From the NCBI RefSeq assembly GCF_003369795.1, contig NZ_CP026730.1, positions 5,881,001-5,945,000 on the forward strand: a stretch of DNA of 64,000 nt, in the 5' to 3' direction. The notes beneath the pieces are model-generated. The model was given only the letters and a program-made list of their open reading frames with translations. It ran no database searches and was not told the DNA's origin. Positions 8,746 to 16,495 of this stretch are shown piece after piece. The stretch comes from Streptomyces sp. CB09001 (GTDB lineage Bacteria > Actinomycetota > Actinomycetes > Streptomycetales > Streptomycetaceae). Position numbers and translations under genes: made by a program. How positions within the stretch are numbered: the first letter of the stretch is position 1; every line of letters begins with the position of its first letter.

Positions 8746-9959
8746 TTGTCCCCCTCGAAGTGCGGGTTCTCCCAGATGACCGTCGCGCCCATGCCGAAGC
8801 CGACGCACATGGTGGTCAGGCCGTAGCGGACGTGCGGCTGCTCCTCGAACTGGCGGGCCAGCTGCGTCATCAGCCGGACGCCCGAGGAGGCCAGCGGGTG
8901 GCCGAAGGCGATGGCGCCGCCGTACTGGTTGACGCGCGCGTCGTCGTCGGCGATGCCGTAGTGCTCCAGGAACGCGAGGACCTGGACGGCGAAGGCCTCG
9001 TTGATCTCGAACAGGCCGATGTCGGAGATCGACAGGCCCGCCTGCGCGAGTGCCTTCTCCGTGGCCGGGATCGGGCCGTAGCCCATGACCTCCGGCTCGA
9101 CGCCCGCGAAGGAGTACGCGACCAGGCGCATCTTCACGGGGAGGTTGTTCTCGCGGGCGAAGTTCTCGCTCGCGATCAGGGAGGCGGTCGCGCCGTCGTT
9201 CAGACCGGCCGCGTTGCCCGCCGTGACCCGGCCGTGCACGCGGAACGGCGTCTTCAGGCCCGCAAGGTTCTCCAGCGTGGTGCCCGGGCGCATCGGCTCG
9301 TCGGCGGTGACCAGGCCCCAGCCCGTCTCACCGGCCTCTTCGTTGGTGCGGCGCACCGAGACCGGCACCAGGTCGGCCTGGATCTGGCCGTTGGCGTACG
9401 CCTTGGCGGCCTTCTCCTGCGAGCGCACGGCGTACTCGTCGGCGCGCTGCTTGGTGATGCTCGGGTAGCGGTCGTGCAGGTTCTCGGCGGTCATGCCCAT
9501 GAACAGGGCGGACTCGTCGACCAGCTTCTCGCTGACGAACCGCGGGTTCGGGTCCACGCCCTCGCCCATCGGGTGGCGGCCCATGTGCTCGACACCGCCC
9601 GCGATCGCGACGTCGTACGCGCCGAAGGCCACCGAACCGGCCACCGAGGTGACGGCGGTGAGGGCGCCCGCGCACATGCGGTCGATGGAGTAGCCCGGGA
9701 CCGAGGTGGGCAGGCCCGCCAGGATGCCGGCGGTGCGGCCGATGGTCAGGCCCTGGTCGCCGATCTGCGTGGTCGCGGCGACGGCGACCTCGTCGATCTT
9801 CTTGGGGTCGAGACCGGGGTTGCGGCGCAGCAGCTCCCGGATCGCCTTCACGACCAGGTCGTCGGCGCGGGTCTCGTGGTAGACGCCCTTCGGGCCCGCC
9901 TTGCCGAACGGGGTGCGGACGCCGTCGACGAAGACGACGTCCCTGACGGTACGAGGCAC
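8742..9959 (-). CDS. fadA: Acetyl-CoA acyltransferase (3-ketoacyl-CoA thiolase)
   Basis: This thiolase of 405 residues performs the last step of beta-oxidation, cleaving 3-ketoacyl-CoA with CoA. The acylated cysteine is in DRMCAGALTAV, the catalytic histidine in AFGHPLASSG and the second cysteine in CVGFGMGATV. GTG 9959 is taken as start because GGAGGAG stands seven bases upstream; the longer open frame to 10160 crosses the operator-like palindromes and is therefore not coding. The stop overlaps the fadB start, so the two are one coupled operon. Confidence 0.93.
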   Translation of the reverse strand: MPRTVRDVVFVDGVRTPFGKAGPKGVYHETRADDLVVKAIRELLRRNPGLDPKKIDEVAVAATTQIGDQGLTIGRTAGILAGLPTSVPGYSIDRMCAGALTAVTSVAGSVAFGAYDVAIAGGVEHMGRHPMGEGVDPNPRFVSEKLVDESALFMGMTAENLHDRYPSITKQRADEYAVRSQEKAAKAYANGQIQADLVPVSVRRTNEEAGETGWGLVTADEPMRPGTTLENLAGLKTPFRVHGRVTAGNAAGLNDGATASLIASENFARENNLPVKMRLVAYSFAGVEPEVMGYGPIPATEKALAQAGLSISDIGLFEINEAFAVQVLAFLEHYGIADDDARVNQYGGAIAFGHPLASSGVRLMTQLARQFEEQPHVRYGLTTMCVGFGMGATVIWENPHFEGDK

Positions 9960-10008
9960 GATGGCTCTCCTCCAGGGTGCGGGATGGCACTGCTGCGGCA
10001 CGCATGCA

Positions 10009-10024
10009 CTGAGCGCGCGCTCAG
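10009..10024. promoter_or_regulatory. Perfect 16-bp palindrome upstream of fadA
   Basis: The sequence CTGAGCGCGCGCTCAG is a perfect palindrome 49 bp upstream of the fadA start codon. Its size and form fit an operator for a TetR-type dimer. No TetR gene lies in the window, so the regulator would act from elsewhere. Confidence 0.55.
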
Positions 10025-10033
10025 CCCCCATGC

Positions 10034-10045
10034 TACTTATGAGTA
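10034..10045. promoter_or_regulatory. Second operator-like dyad TACT-N4-AGTA upstream of fadA
   Basis: TACTTATGAGTA is an inverted repeat with four-base arms and a four-base spacer, nine bases beyond the first palindrome. It lies in the only AT-rich patch of this intergenic region, where promoter hexamers are expected. The rest of the 9960-10190 gap shows no gene. Confidence 0.45.
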
Positions 10046-10190
10046 ACGTAGCTGCCCAGTCCCCCCGGCGGGAGCGGCGAAGGTCACACCGCGCGTCACA
10101 CCGTCGGAGGACCGACCAACCGGTTTGCGTCCCCGGTCGCTCATCCCGGGATCTGGCCAAAACCCGCCGTCGACCCGCCCGTCGTCCCCG

Positions 10191-11477
10191 CTACGCCGCC
10201 TCCCGGGCCAGCGCCGCCACCAGCACCGGTGTCACCTGCTCCACCTGCCAGGGCCGGGCCCCGTGTCCGGCGAGGGCCGCGCCCACGGACTCGGCGTCGA
10301 CGGTCGCGGGCGGCTCCCAGCAGACCCTGCGCACCGTGTCGGGCGTGATCAGGTTCTCCTGGGGCATGCTCAGCCGCTCGGCCAGCGCCGTCACCGCCGC
10401 GCGCGCCGCGGTCAGCCGGGCCGCGGCGGCCGGGTCCTTGTCGGCCCAGGCCCGTGGTGGCGGCGGGCCGGTCACCGGCTGGCCGGGCTGCGGCAGCTGC
10501 GACTCGGACAGCGCCCTGGCCCGGTCGACCGACAGCTGCCACTGCTCCAGCTGCCGGCGGTTCACCCGCCCGAACCCGTTCAGCGCGGCCAGCGCGTGCG
10601 CGTTGGGCGGCAGCGCGAGCGCGGCCTCGACGATGGCCGCGTCGCCGAGCACCTTGCCGGGGGAGACGTCCCGGCGCTGCGCGATCCGGTCCCGGGCCTG
10701 CCACAGCTCCCGCACCACGGCGAGCTGGCGGCGCCTGCGCACCTTGTGCATGCCGGACGTACGGCGCCACGGGTCCTTGCGCGGCTCGGGCGGCGGGGCC
10801 GACGCGATCGCGTCGAACTCCTGCCGGGCCCACTCCAGCTTGCCCTGCCGGTCCAGCTCCTTCTCCAGGGCGTCCCGCAGGTCCACCAGCAGCTCGACGT
10901 CGAGCGCGGCGTAGCGCAGCCAGGGCTCGGGCAGCGGGCGCGTCGACCAGTCGACGGCCGAGTGGCCCTTCTCCAGGACGAAGCCCAGGACGTTCTCCAC
11001 CATCGCGCCGAGGCCGACGCGCGGGAATCCGGCGAGCCGCCCGGCCAGCTCGGTGTCGAAGATGCGGGTGGGCACCATCCCTATGTCCCGCAGGCACGGC
11101 AGGTCCTGGGTGGCCGCGTGCAGCACCCACTCCGCGTCGGCGATCGCCGCACCGAGACCGGAGAGGTCGGGGCAGGCCACCGGGTCGATCAACGCGCTCC
11201 CCGCGCCCTCGCGGCGCAGCTGCACCAGGTACGCGCGCTGGCCGTAGCGGTACCCGGAGGCGCGCTCGGCGTCGACGGCGACGGGGCCGCTGCCGGCGGC
11301 GAAGGCGGCGGTCACCTCGGCGAGGGCGTCGGCGTCGGCGATCACCGGCGGAATGCCCTCGCGTGGTTCGAGCAAGGGGATCGGCGCCCGGCTCACAGAA
11401 GATCCGGCGTCTTCCGGAGGGGCGCCTCCGGTGGTTCGCAGTGGACGGTCTGCTGCGGTTTCGTGGGCGTCGGTCAC
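10191..11477 (-). CDS. rnd: Ribonuclease D family 3'-5' exonuclease with HRDC domain
   Basis: The 428-residue protein has a DEDDy exonuclease domain (about residues 45-215): first acidic pair in VAVDAERASG, second motif HAATQDLPCLR, third motif YAALDVELL with the Tyr-x3-Asp spacing. An HRDC nucleic-acid-binding domain follows (about 245-325; QLAVVRELWQARDRIAQ, DVSPGKVLGD). RNase D trims the 3' ends of tRNA and other structured RNAs. It is a single gene; a large palindrome separates it from the response regulator upstream. Confidence 0.9.
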   Translation of the reverse strand: MTDAHETAADRPLRTTGGAPPEDAGSSVSRAPIPLLEPREGIPPVIADADALAEVTAAFAAGSGPVAVDAERASGYRYGQRAYLVQLRREGAGSALIDPVACPDLSGLGAAIADAEWVLHAATQDLPCLRDIGMVPTRIFDTELAGRLAGFPRVGLGAMVENVLGFVLEKGHSAVDWSTRPLPEPWLRYAALDVELLVDLRDALEKELDRQGKLEWARQEFDAIASAPPPEPRKDPWRRTSGMHKVRRRRQLAVVRELWQARDRIAQRRDVSPGKVLGDAAIVEAALALPPNAHALAALNGFGRVNRRQLEQWQLSVDRARALSESQLPQPGQPVTGPPPPRAWADKDPAAAARLTAARAAVTALAERLSMPQENLITPDTVRRVCWEPPATVDAESVGAALAGHGARPWQVEQVTPVLVAALAREAA

Positions 11478-11501
11478 CTGTCAAGGGTATCGGTGGATCG
11501 A

Positions 11502-11539
11502 CGGAGCCCGCCGACGGAACGTTCCGTCGGCGGGCTCCG
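11502..11539. terminator. 38-bp perfect palindrome between the response regulator and rnd
   Basis: Two 19-bp arms meet without a spacer (centre 11520/11521), each reading from CGGAGCCC to GGAAC or its complement. It is about 95 bp after the response-regulator stop and 25 bp before the rnd start, so it most likely ends transcription of the regulator gene. It could also form a cruciform. Confidence 0.7.
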
Positions 11540-11634
11540 GGGGGTCGTAAACCAGTCAGGTCAGTGAAAGACCGGCTTCACGGGGCGTCGTCGGGGGAGT
11601 GGGGGTGGGAGTGGGGAGCGGGAGCTCGGAGCCG

Positions 11635-12297
11635 TCAGTGGATGATGCCCGTGCGCAGGGCCACCGCGACCATCCCGGCGCGGTCGCCCGTGCCGAGCTT
11701 GCGGGCGATGCGGGCCAGGTGGCTCTTCACGGTCAGGGCGGACAGGCCCATCGAGACGCCGATCGCCTTGTTCGACTGGCCCTCCGCGACCAGTCGCAGC
11801 ACCTCGACCTCGCGGCCGGAGAGCTCGCGGTAGCCGCCCGGGTGGCTCGGGGCGCCCGGGGGGCGGCGGTGCAGACGGGCGGCGGCGGCGCCGATGGGGG
11901 CGGCGCCCGGCCGGGTGGGGAGCCCGACGTTGGTACGGGTGCCGGTGACGACGTAGCCCTTGACGCCGCCGGCGAGGGCGTTGCGGACGGCGCCGATGTC
12001 GTCGGCGGCGGACAGGGCGAGCCCGTTGGGCCAGCCCGCGGCACGGGTCTCCGACAGCAGGGTCAGGCCGGAGCCGTCGGGGAGATGGACGTCCGCGACG
12101 CAGATGTCGCGGGGGTTGCCGATGCGGGGACGAGCCTCCGCGACGGACGAGGCCTCGATGACGTCGCGCACACCGAGCGCCCACAGATGGCGGGTGACGG
12201 TGGAACGGACGCGCGGGTCGGCCACGACCACCATGGCGGTCGGCTTGTTCGGGCGGTAGGCGACCAGGCTTGCAGGCTGCTCGAGGAGAACGGACAC
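11635..12297 (-). CDS. Orphan LuxR/NarL-type response regulator
   Basis: This 220-residue protein has a receiver-like domain (about residues 20-120), with Asp69 in CVADVHLPDGSG as the likely phosphate acceptor and Lys in the GVKGYVV strand, a Pro/Arg-rich linker, then a LuxR-type helix-turn-helix (about 155-205; ELSGREVEVLRLVAEGQSNK). It is a DNA-binding transcription regulator. Start is GTG 12297 with AGGAGG four to five bases upstream. No histidine kinase is adjacent, so it is an orphan. Only one residue of the N-terminal acidic pair is evident (VVVADPRV), so control by phosphorylation is uncertain. Confidence 0.88.
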   Translation of the reverse strand: MSVLLEQPASLVAYRPNKPTAMVVVADPRVRSTVTRHLWALGVRDVIEASSVAEARPRIGNPRDICVADVHLPDGSGLTLLSETRAAGWPNGLALSAADDIGAVRNALAGGVKGYVVTGTRTNVGLPTRPGAAPIGAAAARLHRRPPGAPSHPGGYRELSGREVEVLRLVAEGQSNKAIGVSMGLSALTVKSHLARIARKLGTGDRAGMVAVALRTGIIH

Positions 12298-12477
12298 CAG
12301 GCCTCCTGGGGTGCGGGGACGGGGGCCGGCTCATGGGGTTTAAGCCGGGACGAACCGTGCTTTCAAGGTCACAGTCGTCTTCGGCACCGAACGCGTCCGC
12401 CTTTAGAGAATGATCACGATCTGGTGAGTAACAATCCGAGCAATTCGGACACGCTGTCGATCATTCGAAGATCGAAC
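12298..12477. other. Intergenic region upstream of the response regulator
   Basis: No gene is seen between the response-regulator start and the DUF3000 terminator. The stretch 12400-12470 is relatively AT-rich and contains the dyad TCCGA-GCAAT-TCGGA at about 12435-12449, so it probably holds the promoter of the response-regulator gene. Confidence 0.4.
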
Positions 12478-12536
12478 GGTTCCGTACTTTGTCGATACGA
12501 GGCCGAAAGTGGCCGTGTCGACAAAGTGACGGAACC
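12478..12536 (-). terminator. Long hairpin after the DUF3000 gene
   Basis: An 18-base arm (12478-12495) pairs with a 19-base arm (12518-12536) with a single bulged base. The 22-base loop contains a second small stem (GGCC 12501-12504 / GGCC 12511-12514). It lies about 65 bp beyond the DUF3000 stop. Confidence 0.65.
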
Positions 12537-12600
12537 CCCTCCAGGCCTGCGGACCCCCTGTCCGGAACGATGAACGACGGCTGGTGGAGGGGCGTGGAGG

Positions 12601-13317
12601 TCAGCGCGACTGCGGGCCGCGCCGCTGCGGCAGCGTCACGACCGAGGCGTCGCCCGGCGCCGCCGGGGGCAGACCCGCGACCTGGGCCAGCAGATCGCAC
12701 CACGAGGAGAGGTGCGCCGCGGTGTCCGGGACGCCGCCGAGACCCTCGCGCGGCGTCCAGGACGCCCGGATCTCGATCTGCGAGGCGGAGGGGCGGGCCG
12801 AGAGCCCTCCGAAATAGTGGGAACTCGCACGCGTGACCGTGCCGCTGGGCTCCCCGTACGTGAGCCCGCGGGCCTGGAGCGCGCCGGTCAGCCAGGACCA
12901 GCACACGTCCGGCAGCAGCGGGTCCGCCGCCATCTCCGGTTCCAGTTCCGCCCGCACCAGCGTCACCAGCCGGAAGGTCCCGTGCCAGGCGTCGTGCCCG
13001 GCCGGGTCGTGCAGCAGTACCAGCCGCCCGTCCGCCAGGTCCTCGTCGCCGTCCACGACCGCGGCCTCGAGCGCGTACGCGTGCGGGGCGAGCCGCTGCG
13101 GTGCGCGGGTCGCCTCCACCTCGATCTGCGGCCGCAGCCGCGCGGCCCGCAGCGCCTCCACGGCGGCCGCGAAGGCCGGGGGTGCCGTACTTCCGTCGCC
13201 CCCGCCGCTTGTGTTGCCTCCGTTGTGACTCTCTTTGTGCCGGGCCTCTTCCTCGGTCCCCTCCGCCTCGTCCATTCCGCCAGCGCCGTCCGACAGTCGT
13301 CCCTGAGCCGCAGCCAT
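12601..13317 (-). CDS. DUF3000 family protein
   Basis: The 238-residue protein has an acidic, low-complexity N-terminus (about residues 1-45) and a conserved globular part beginning FAAAVEALRAARLRPQIEV. This matches the actinobacterial family known as DUF3000, which has no established function. It lacks signal and membrane segments, so it is probably cytoplasmic. ATG 13317 gives the full frame; ATG 13275 is an alternative with a weak GGCGGA site. It is divergent from hemE across 151 bp, an arrangement I recall as common in Streptomyces. Confidence 0.8.
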   Translation of the reverse strand: MAAAQGRLSDGAGGMDEAEGTEEEARHKESHNGGNTSGGGDGSTAPPAFAAAVEALRAARLRPQIEVEATRAPQRLAPHAYALEAAVVDGDEDLADGRLVLLHDPAGHDAWHGTFRLVTLVRAELEPEMAADPLLPDVCWSWLTGALQARGLTYGEPSGTVTRASSHYFGGLSARPSASQIEIRASWTPREGLGGVPDTAAHLSSWCDLLAQVAGLPPAAPGDASVVTLPQRRGPQSR

Positions 13318-13468
13318 GCGGGGAACATTAAGCGGAACGGCGGCCCGGCGCAGGGAGGGACACCCGCGTGCGGACGCGATGTCCGGATCACGCGGCCTCG
13401 CGGGGGCGTGCGGGAGGCGTCCCACCCGTGGTCCGGTGCCGTCCGGGGGACATGCGAGACTTGCCGGT

Positions 13469-14536
13469 GTGAGTGCCAACCAGAGCCCCGCGGGCCAGCC
13501 GCCGACCGCCACGTACGACTCCGCGTTCCTCAGGGCGTGCAGGCGTGAGCCGGTGCCGCACACCCCGGTGTGGTTCATGCGGCAGGCCGGGCGCTCACTG
13601 CCGGAGTACCTGAAGGTGCGCGAGGGCATCCCGATGCTCGAGTCCTGCATGCGCCCGGAACTGGTCGCCGAGATCACCCTCCAGCCGGTGCGCCGGCACG
13701 AGGTGGACGCGGCGATCTACTTCAGCGACATCGTGGTCCCGCTCAAGGCCATCGGCATCGACCTCGACATCAAGCCGGGCGTCGGCCCCGTCATCGCGAA
13801 CCCGATCCGCAGCCGCGCGGACCTGGCACGGCTGCGCGACCTCACCCCCGAGGACGTCTCCTACGTCACGGATGCCTTCGGCCTGCTCACCCGTGAGCTG
13901 GGCGCCACCCCGCTGATCGGCTTCGCGGGCGCCCCGTTCACCCTCGCCAGCTACCTCGTGGAGGGCGGCCCGTCCCGCAACCACGAGCACACCAAGGCCC
14001 TCATGTACGGCGACCCGCAGCTGTGGGCCGACCTCCTGGACCGGCTCGCCGGCATCACGGCCGCCTTCCTGAAGGTGCAGATCGAGGCGGGCGCGAGCGC
14101 CGTCCAGCTCTTCGACTCCTGGGTCGGCGCGCTCTCCCCCGCGGACTACCGCCGTTCGGTGCTGCCCGCCTCCCGCAAGGTCTTCGAGGCCGTCTCCGGG
14201 TACGGCGTGCCGCGCATCCACTTCGGCGTCGGCACCGGCGAACTGCTGGGCCTGCTCGGCGAGGCCGGTGCGGACGTCGTCGGCGTCGACTGGCGCGTCC
14301 CGCTGGACGAGGCGGCCCGCCGCGTCGGCCCCGGCAAGGCGCTCCAGGGCAACCTGGACCCGGCGGTCCTGTTCGCCGGCCGGGAGGCGGTCGAGACCAA
14401 GACCCGCGAGATCCTGGACGCCGCGGCGGACCTGGAGGGCCACGTCTTCAACCTCGGCCACGGCGTCCTGCCGACCACCGACCCGGACGCGCTGACCCGC
14501 CTCGTGGAGTACGTCCACACACAGACCGCCCGCTGA
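13469..14536 (+). CDS. hemE: Uroporphyrinogen decarboxylase
   Basis: The 355-residue enzyme converts uroporphyrinogen III to coproporphyrinogen III in the heme pathway. Signatures are PVWFMRQAGRSLPEY (substrate-binding Arg), YFSDIVVPLKAIGID, GFAGAPFTLASYLVEGG, FDSWVGALSP and GNLDPAVLFAG. The start is GTG 13469 (V-S-A-N-Q), because the further upstream reading overlaps the promoter region shared with the DUF3000 gene. Only a weak ribosome site is present. The later heme genes cgoX and chdC lie 11 kb downstream on the same strand. It converges with the GH3 gene after 25 bp. Confidence 0.95.
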   Translation: MSANQSPAGQPPTATYDSAFLRACRREPVPHTPVWFMRQAGRSLPEYLKVREGIPMLESCMRPELVAEITLQPVRRHEVDAAIYFSDIVVPLKAIGIDLDIKPGVGPVIANPIRSRADLARLRDLTPEDVSYVTDAFGLLTRELGATPLIGFAGAPFTLASYLVEGGPSRNHEHTKALMYGDPQLWADLLDRLAGITAAFLKVQIEAGASAVQLFDSWVGALSPADYRRSVLPASRKVFEAVSGYGVPRIHFGVGTGELLGLLGEAGADVVGVDWRVPLDEAARRVGPGKALQGNLDPAVLFAGREAVETKTREILDAAADLEGHVFNLGHGVLPTTDPDALTRLVEYVHTQTAR

Positions 14537-14561
14537 CCCACTCGCCCGCGGAGGGTCCGGC

Positions 14562-16082
14562 TCAGAGCGCCGACGCGTCCGTCAGGGCCTCCGCCGCGGC
14601 AACACCCGAGGCCGCGCTCGCCCCGTGGGTGAAGATCTGGGCCGCCGCGGCGGTACCGGTGCCCGGCAGGCCCATCTCCACCACGATCGCGTCCGGGCGG
14701 GCGGCGGTCAGGCCGGTCAGGGCCCGGCTCATCCACGCGTGCCGGGCCGCGTCACGGGCCACGATCACCAGGGGGCGCCCCACGGCCGGTTCGAGGGCGC
14801 AGCTCTCCAGCGCCGTCGTCCCCTCCTCCAGCTCCTGCCCGCGCACCCGCACGGAGGTCGTACCCGGCAGGCGCTCCCGCAGCGGTTCGGCCACGCCCCA
14901 CGGGGTCTCCTTGCCGATGGCCATGTTGGTCACCGGGGCCAGCTCGACCACGTGCGGGGCGGCGGTCAGCGGCAGGGCGGCCCGAGCGGCGCCGGTGAGC
15001 CGCACGGCCCGGCGGGCGGCGACGTGGCCGATGCCGTCCCCGGCCGCCGAGCCGTCGGCCCCCGACGCCCGCAGCCCGGCCGACCAGCGGGCGAACTCCC
15101 GTACCCGGCCCGCCGCCTCGGCCAGCCGCTCCTGGGGGAGCTCGCCGCCCGTCACGGCGGCCGTCAACGCCTTGACCAGGAGTGCGACGGTGGCCTCCTC
15201 GGCGCTCTCGCCGCCCACGCAGATGGCGTCCACCCCGGCGCCGACGGCCTTGACCGTGGCGCCGTCGATGCCGTAGCGGCGGGTGACGGCGCCCATCTCG
15301 ATGGCGTCGCTGACGACCAGGCCGTCGAAGCCCAACTCCTCGCGGAGCAGGCCGTGCAGGATCCGCCGGCTCAGCGTGGCCGGCAGGTCGGGGTCGTAGG
15401 CCGGCACCAGCAGGTGGCCGCTCATGACCGCGCGCACGCCGGCCGCGACGGCGGCCCGGAACGGGGGCAGCGCCTGGGCGGCGATCTCGTCCCGCCCGGC
15501 CGGGTAGGACGGCAGGTCGTGGTGGGAGTCGACGGCGACGTCCCCGTGGCCGGGGAAGTGCTTGGCGCAGGCGGCGACGCCGGACGACTGGAGGCCGCGG
15601 ATCCACGCGGCGGTGTGCCGGGAGACCACCTCGGGGTCCGAGCCGAAGGAGCGTACGCCGATGATCGGGTTGTCCGGGTTGGAGTTGACGTCCGCGCTCG
15701 GCGCGTAGTCGAGGCTCACCCCGGCGGTGCGCAGCTGCCTGCCGAGGTCGGCGGCGACGGCCTCGGTCAGCTCCGCGTCGTCCACGGTGCCGAGGGCGAA
15801 GTTGCCCGGCCGGGACGACCCGGTGGCGGACTCGATGCGGGTGACGTCGCCCGCCTCCTCGTCGATCGCGACGATCAGGTCGGGGTTCTCGGCGCGCAGC
15901 CTGGCGGTCAGCCGGCCGACCTGCTCGGTGGAGACGATGTTGCGGGAGAAGAGCACGACGGAGGCCAGTCCGTCGCCGATGTCGCGCAGGATCCAGTCGG
16001 GGGCCTCGGTGCCCACGAAACCCGGCTGCAGAACGGAGAGCGCGAGCCGACGCAACTCGCTGCTGTGCTTGCTGGAGGACAT
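14562..16082 (-). CDS. Glycoside hydrolase family 3, beta-N-acetylglucosaminidase type (NagZ-like)
   Basis: The 506-residue protein holds the NagZ-type motif AKHFPGHGDVAVDSHHDLP (residues 173-191), in which the Asp/His pair is the acid/base, and the nucleophile Asp259 in GLVVSDAIEMG. The C-terminal half is the second GH3 domain. It is expected to remove terminal N-acetylglucosamine from muropeptides or chito-oligosaccharides. No signal peptide is seen, which suggests a cytoplasmic enzyme. ATG 16082 is chosen for the AAAGG site upstream. A DasR-like box at 16107-16120 lies just upstream, which fits GlcNAc-responsive control. Confidence 0.88.
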   Translation of the reverse strand: MSSSKHSSELRRLALSVLQPGFVGTEAPDWILRDIGDGLASVVLFSRNIVSTEQVGRLTARLRAENPDLIVAIDEEAGDVTRIESATGSSRPGNFALGTVDDAELTEAVAADLGRQLRTAGVSLDYAPSADVNSNPDNPIIGVRSFGSDPEVVSRHTAAWIRGLQSSGVAACAKHFPGHGDVAVDSHHDLPSYPAGRDEIAAQALPPFRAAVAAGVRAVMSGHLLVPAYDPDLPATLSRRILHGLLREELGFDGLVVSDAIEMGAVTRRYGIDGATVKAVGAGVDAICVGGESAEEATVALLVKALTAAVTGGELPQERLAEAAGRVREFARWSAGLRASGADGSAAGDGIGHVAARRAVRLTGAARAALPLTAAPHVVELAPVTNMAIGKETPWGVAEPLRERLPGTTSVRVRGQELEEGTTALESCALEPAVGRPLVIVARDAARHAWMSRALTGLTAARPDAIVVEMGLPGTGTAAAAQIFTHGASAASGVAAAEALTDASAL

Positions 16083-16106
16083 CGGCCGCGCCTTTCGGAT
16101 GGATTC

Positions 16107-16120
16107 TTGGTATAGACCAA
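16107..16120 (-). promoter_or_regulatory. DasR-like operator (dre) in front of the GH3 gene
   Basis: TTGGTATAGACCAA matches the core of the DasR-responsive element (TGGTCTAGACCA-type) with one change and is nearly palindromic. It starts 25 bp upstream of the GH3 start codon. A TTGACA hexamer on the minus strand (16154-16149) lies farther upstream, so the box would cover the early transcribed region. DasR is the GntR-family repressor of aminosugar use in Streptomyces. Confidence 0.75.
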
Positions 16121-16205
16121 GGGGGTGCGCGTTCAGGTTAACCAGGCGTGTCAAGGGTGCCGTCGCTGAACCCGGAAGTAACAACTCGACTGGTCGGGAG
16201 GGCTG

Positions 16206-16235
16206 TTGACACCCCGCCTTGGTCTAGTCCATTGT
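16206..16235 (+). promoter_or_regulatory. Plus-strand promoter with an embedded DasR-like operator
   Basis: TTGACA at 16206-16211 is followed after 18 bp by CATTGT at 16230-16235, a plausible -35/-10 pair. The dre-like TTGGTCTAGTCCAT (16219-16232) fills the spacer, so a bound repressor would block the promoter. It points towards the oxygenase operon. The rest of the 413-bp gap between 16082 and 16496 shows only a doubtful short ORF. Confidence 0.6.
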
Positions 16236-16262
16236 GAGGCGCAAGTTCGGCGAGGGACAGAT

Positions 16263-16352
16263 GTGACACCAGTTTCCGCGCCGGGCGCCTGCCGCGGCCG
16301 GACTGCGCAGTCCGCCGTCGCGGCGACGACTTCCGTACGACGACTTCCGTGA
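16263..16352 (+). CDS. Possible 29-codon leader ORF before the oxygenase gene
   Basis: GTG 16263 has GAGGGA five bases upstream and opens 29 codons ending at TGA 16350-16352. Its stop overlaps GTG 16349, the alternative in-frame start of the oxygenase gene, as GTGA. The peptide begins VTPVSAPGACRGR and has no recognised features; its codon bias is weaker than in genes nearby. It may be a translated leader or chance. Confidence 0.25.
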   Translation: MTPVSAPGACRGRTAQSAVAATTSVRRLP

Positions 16353-16495
16353 CGACCACCCCGGACCTCGCCCCGCTCCCGCCCCGTGCCGCGAGCGGGC
16401 CCGCTGCCACCACCGACCTCATGTGCGACGGCCGACCACCGTCGCACGCACCGCCGTTGCCCGCACGGGGCGACGACGAGGATCTGGAGCACCAC

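Noticed and set aside
6565..8826. A 753-codon plus-strand open frame antisense to fadB
   Set aside because: It is the mirror of a strongly coding GC-rich gene, with low-complexity Asp/Gly/Val/Arg composition and no motif; similar long antisense frames accompany most genes in this window.
9960..10160. N-terminal extension of the thiolase to 10160
   Set aside because: The extension would run through two operator-like palindromes and has no thiolase similarity; the GTG at 9959 has a strong ribosome site.
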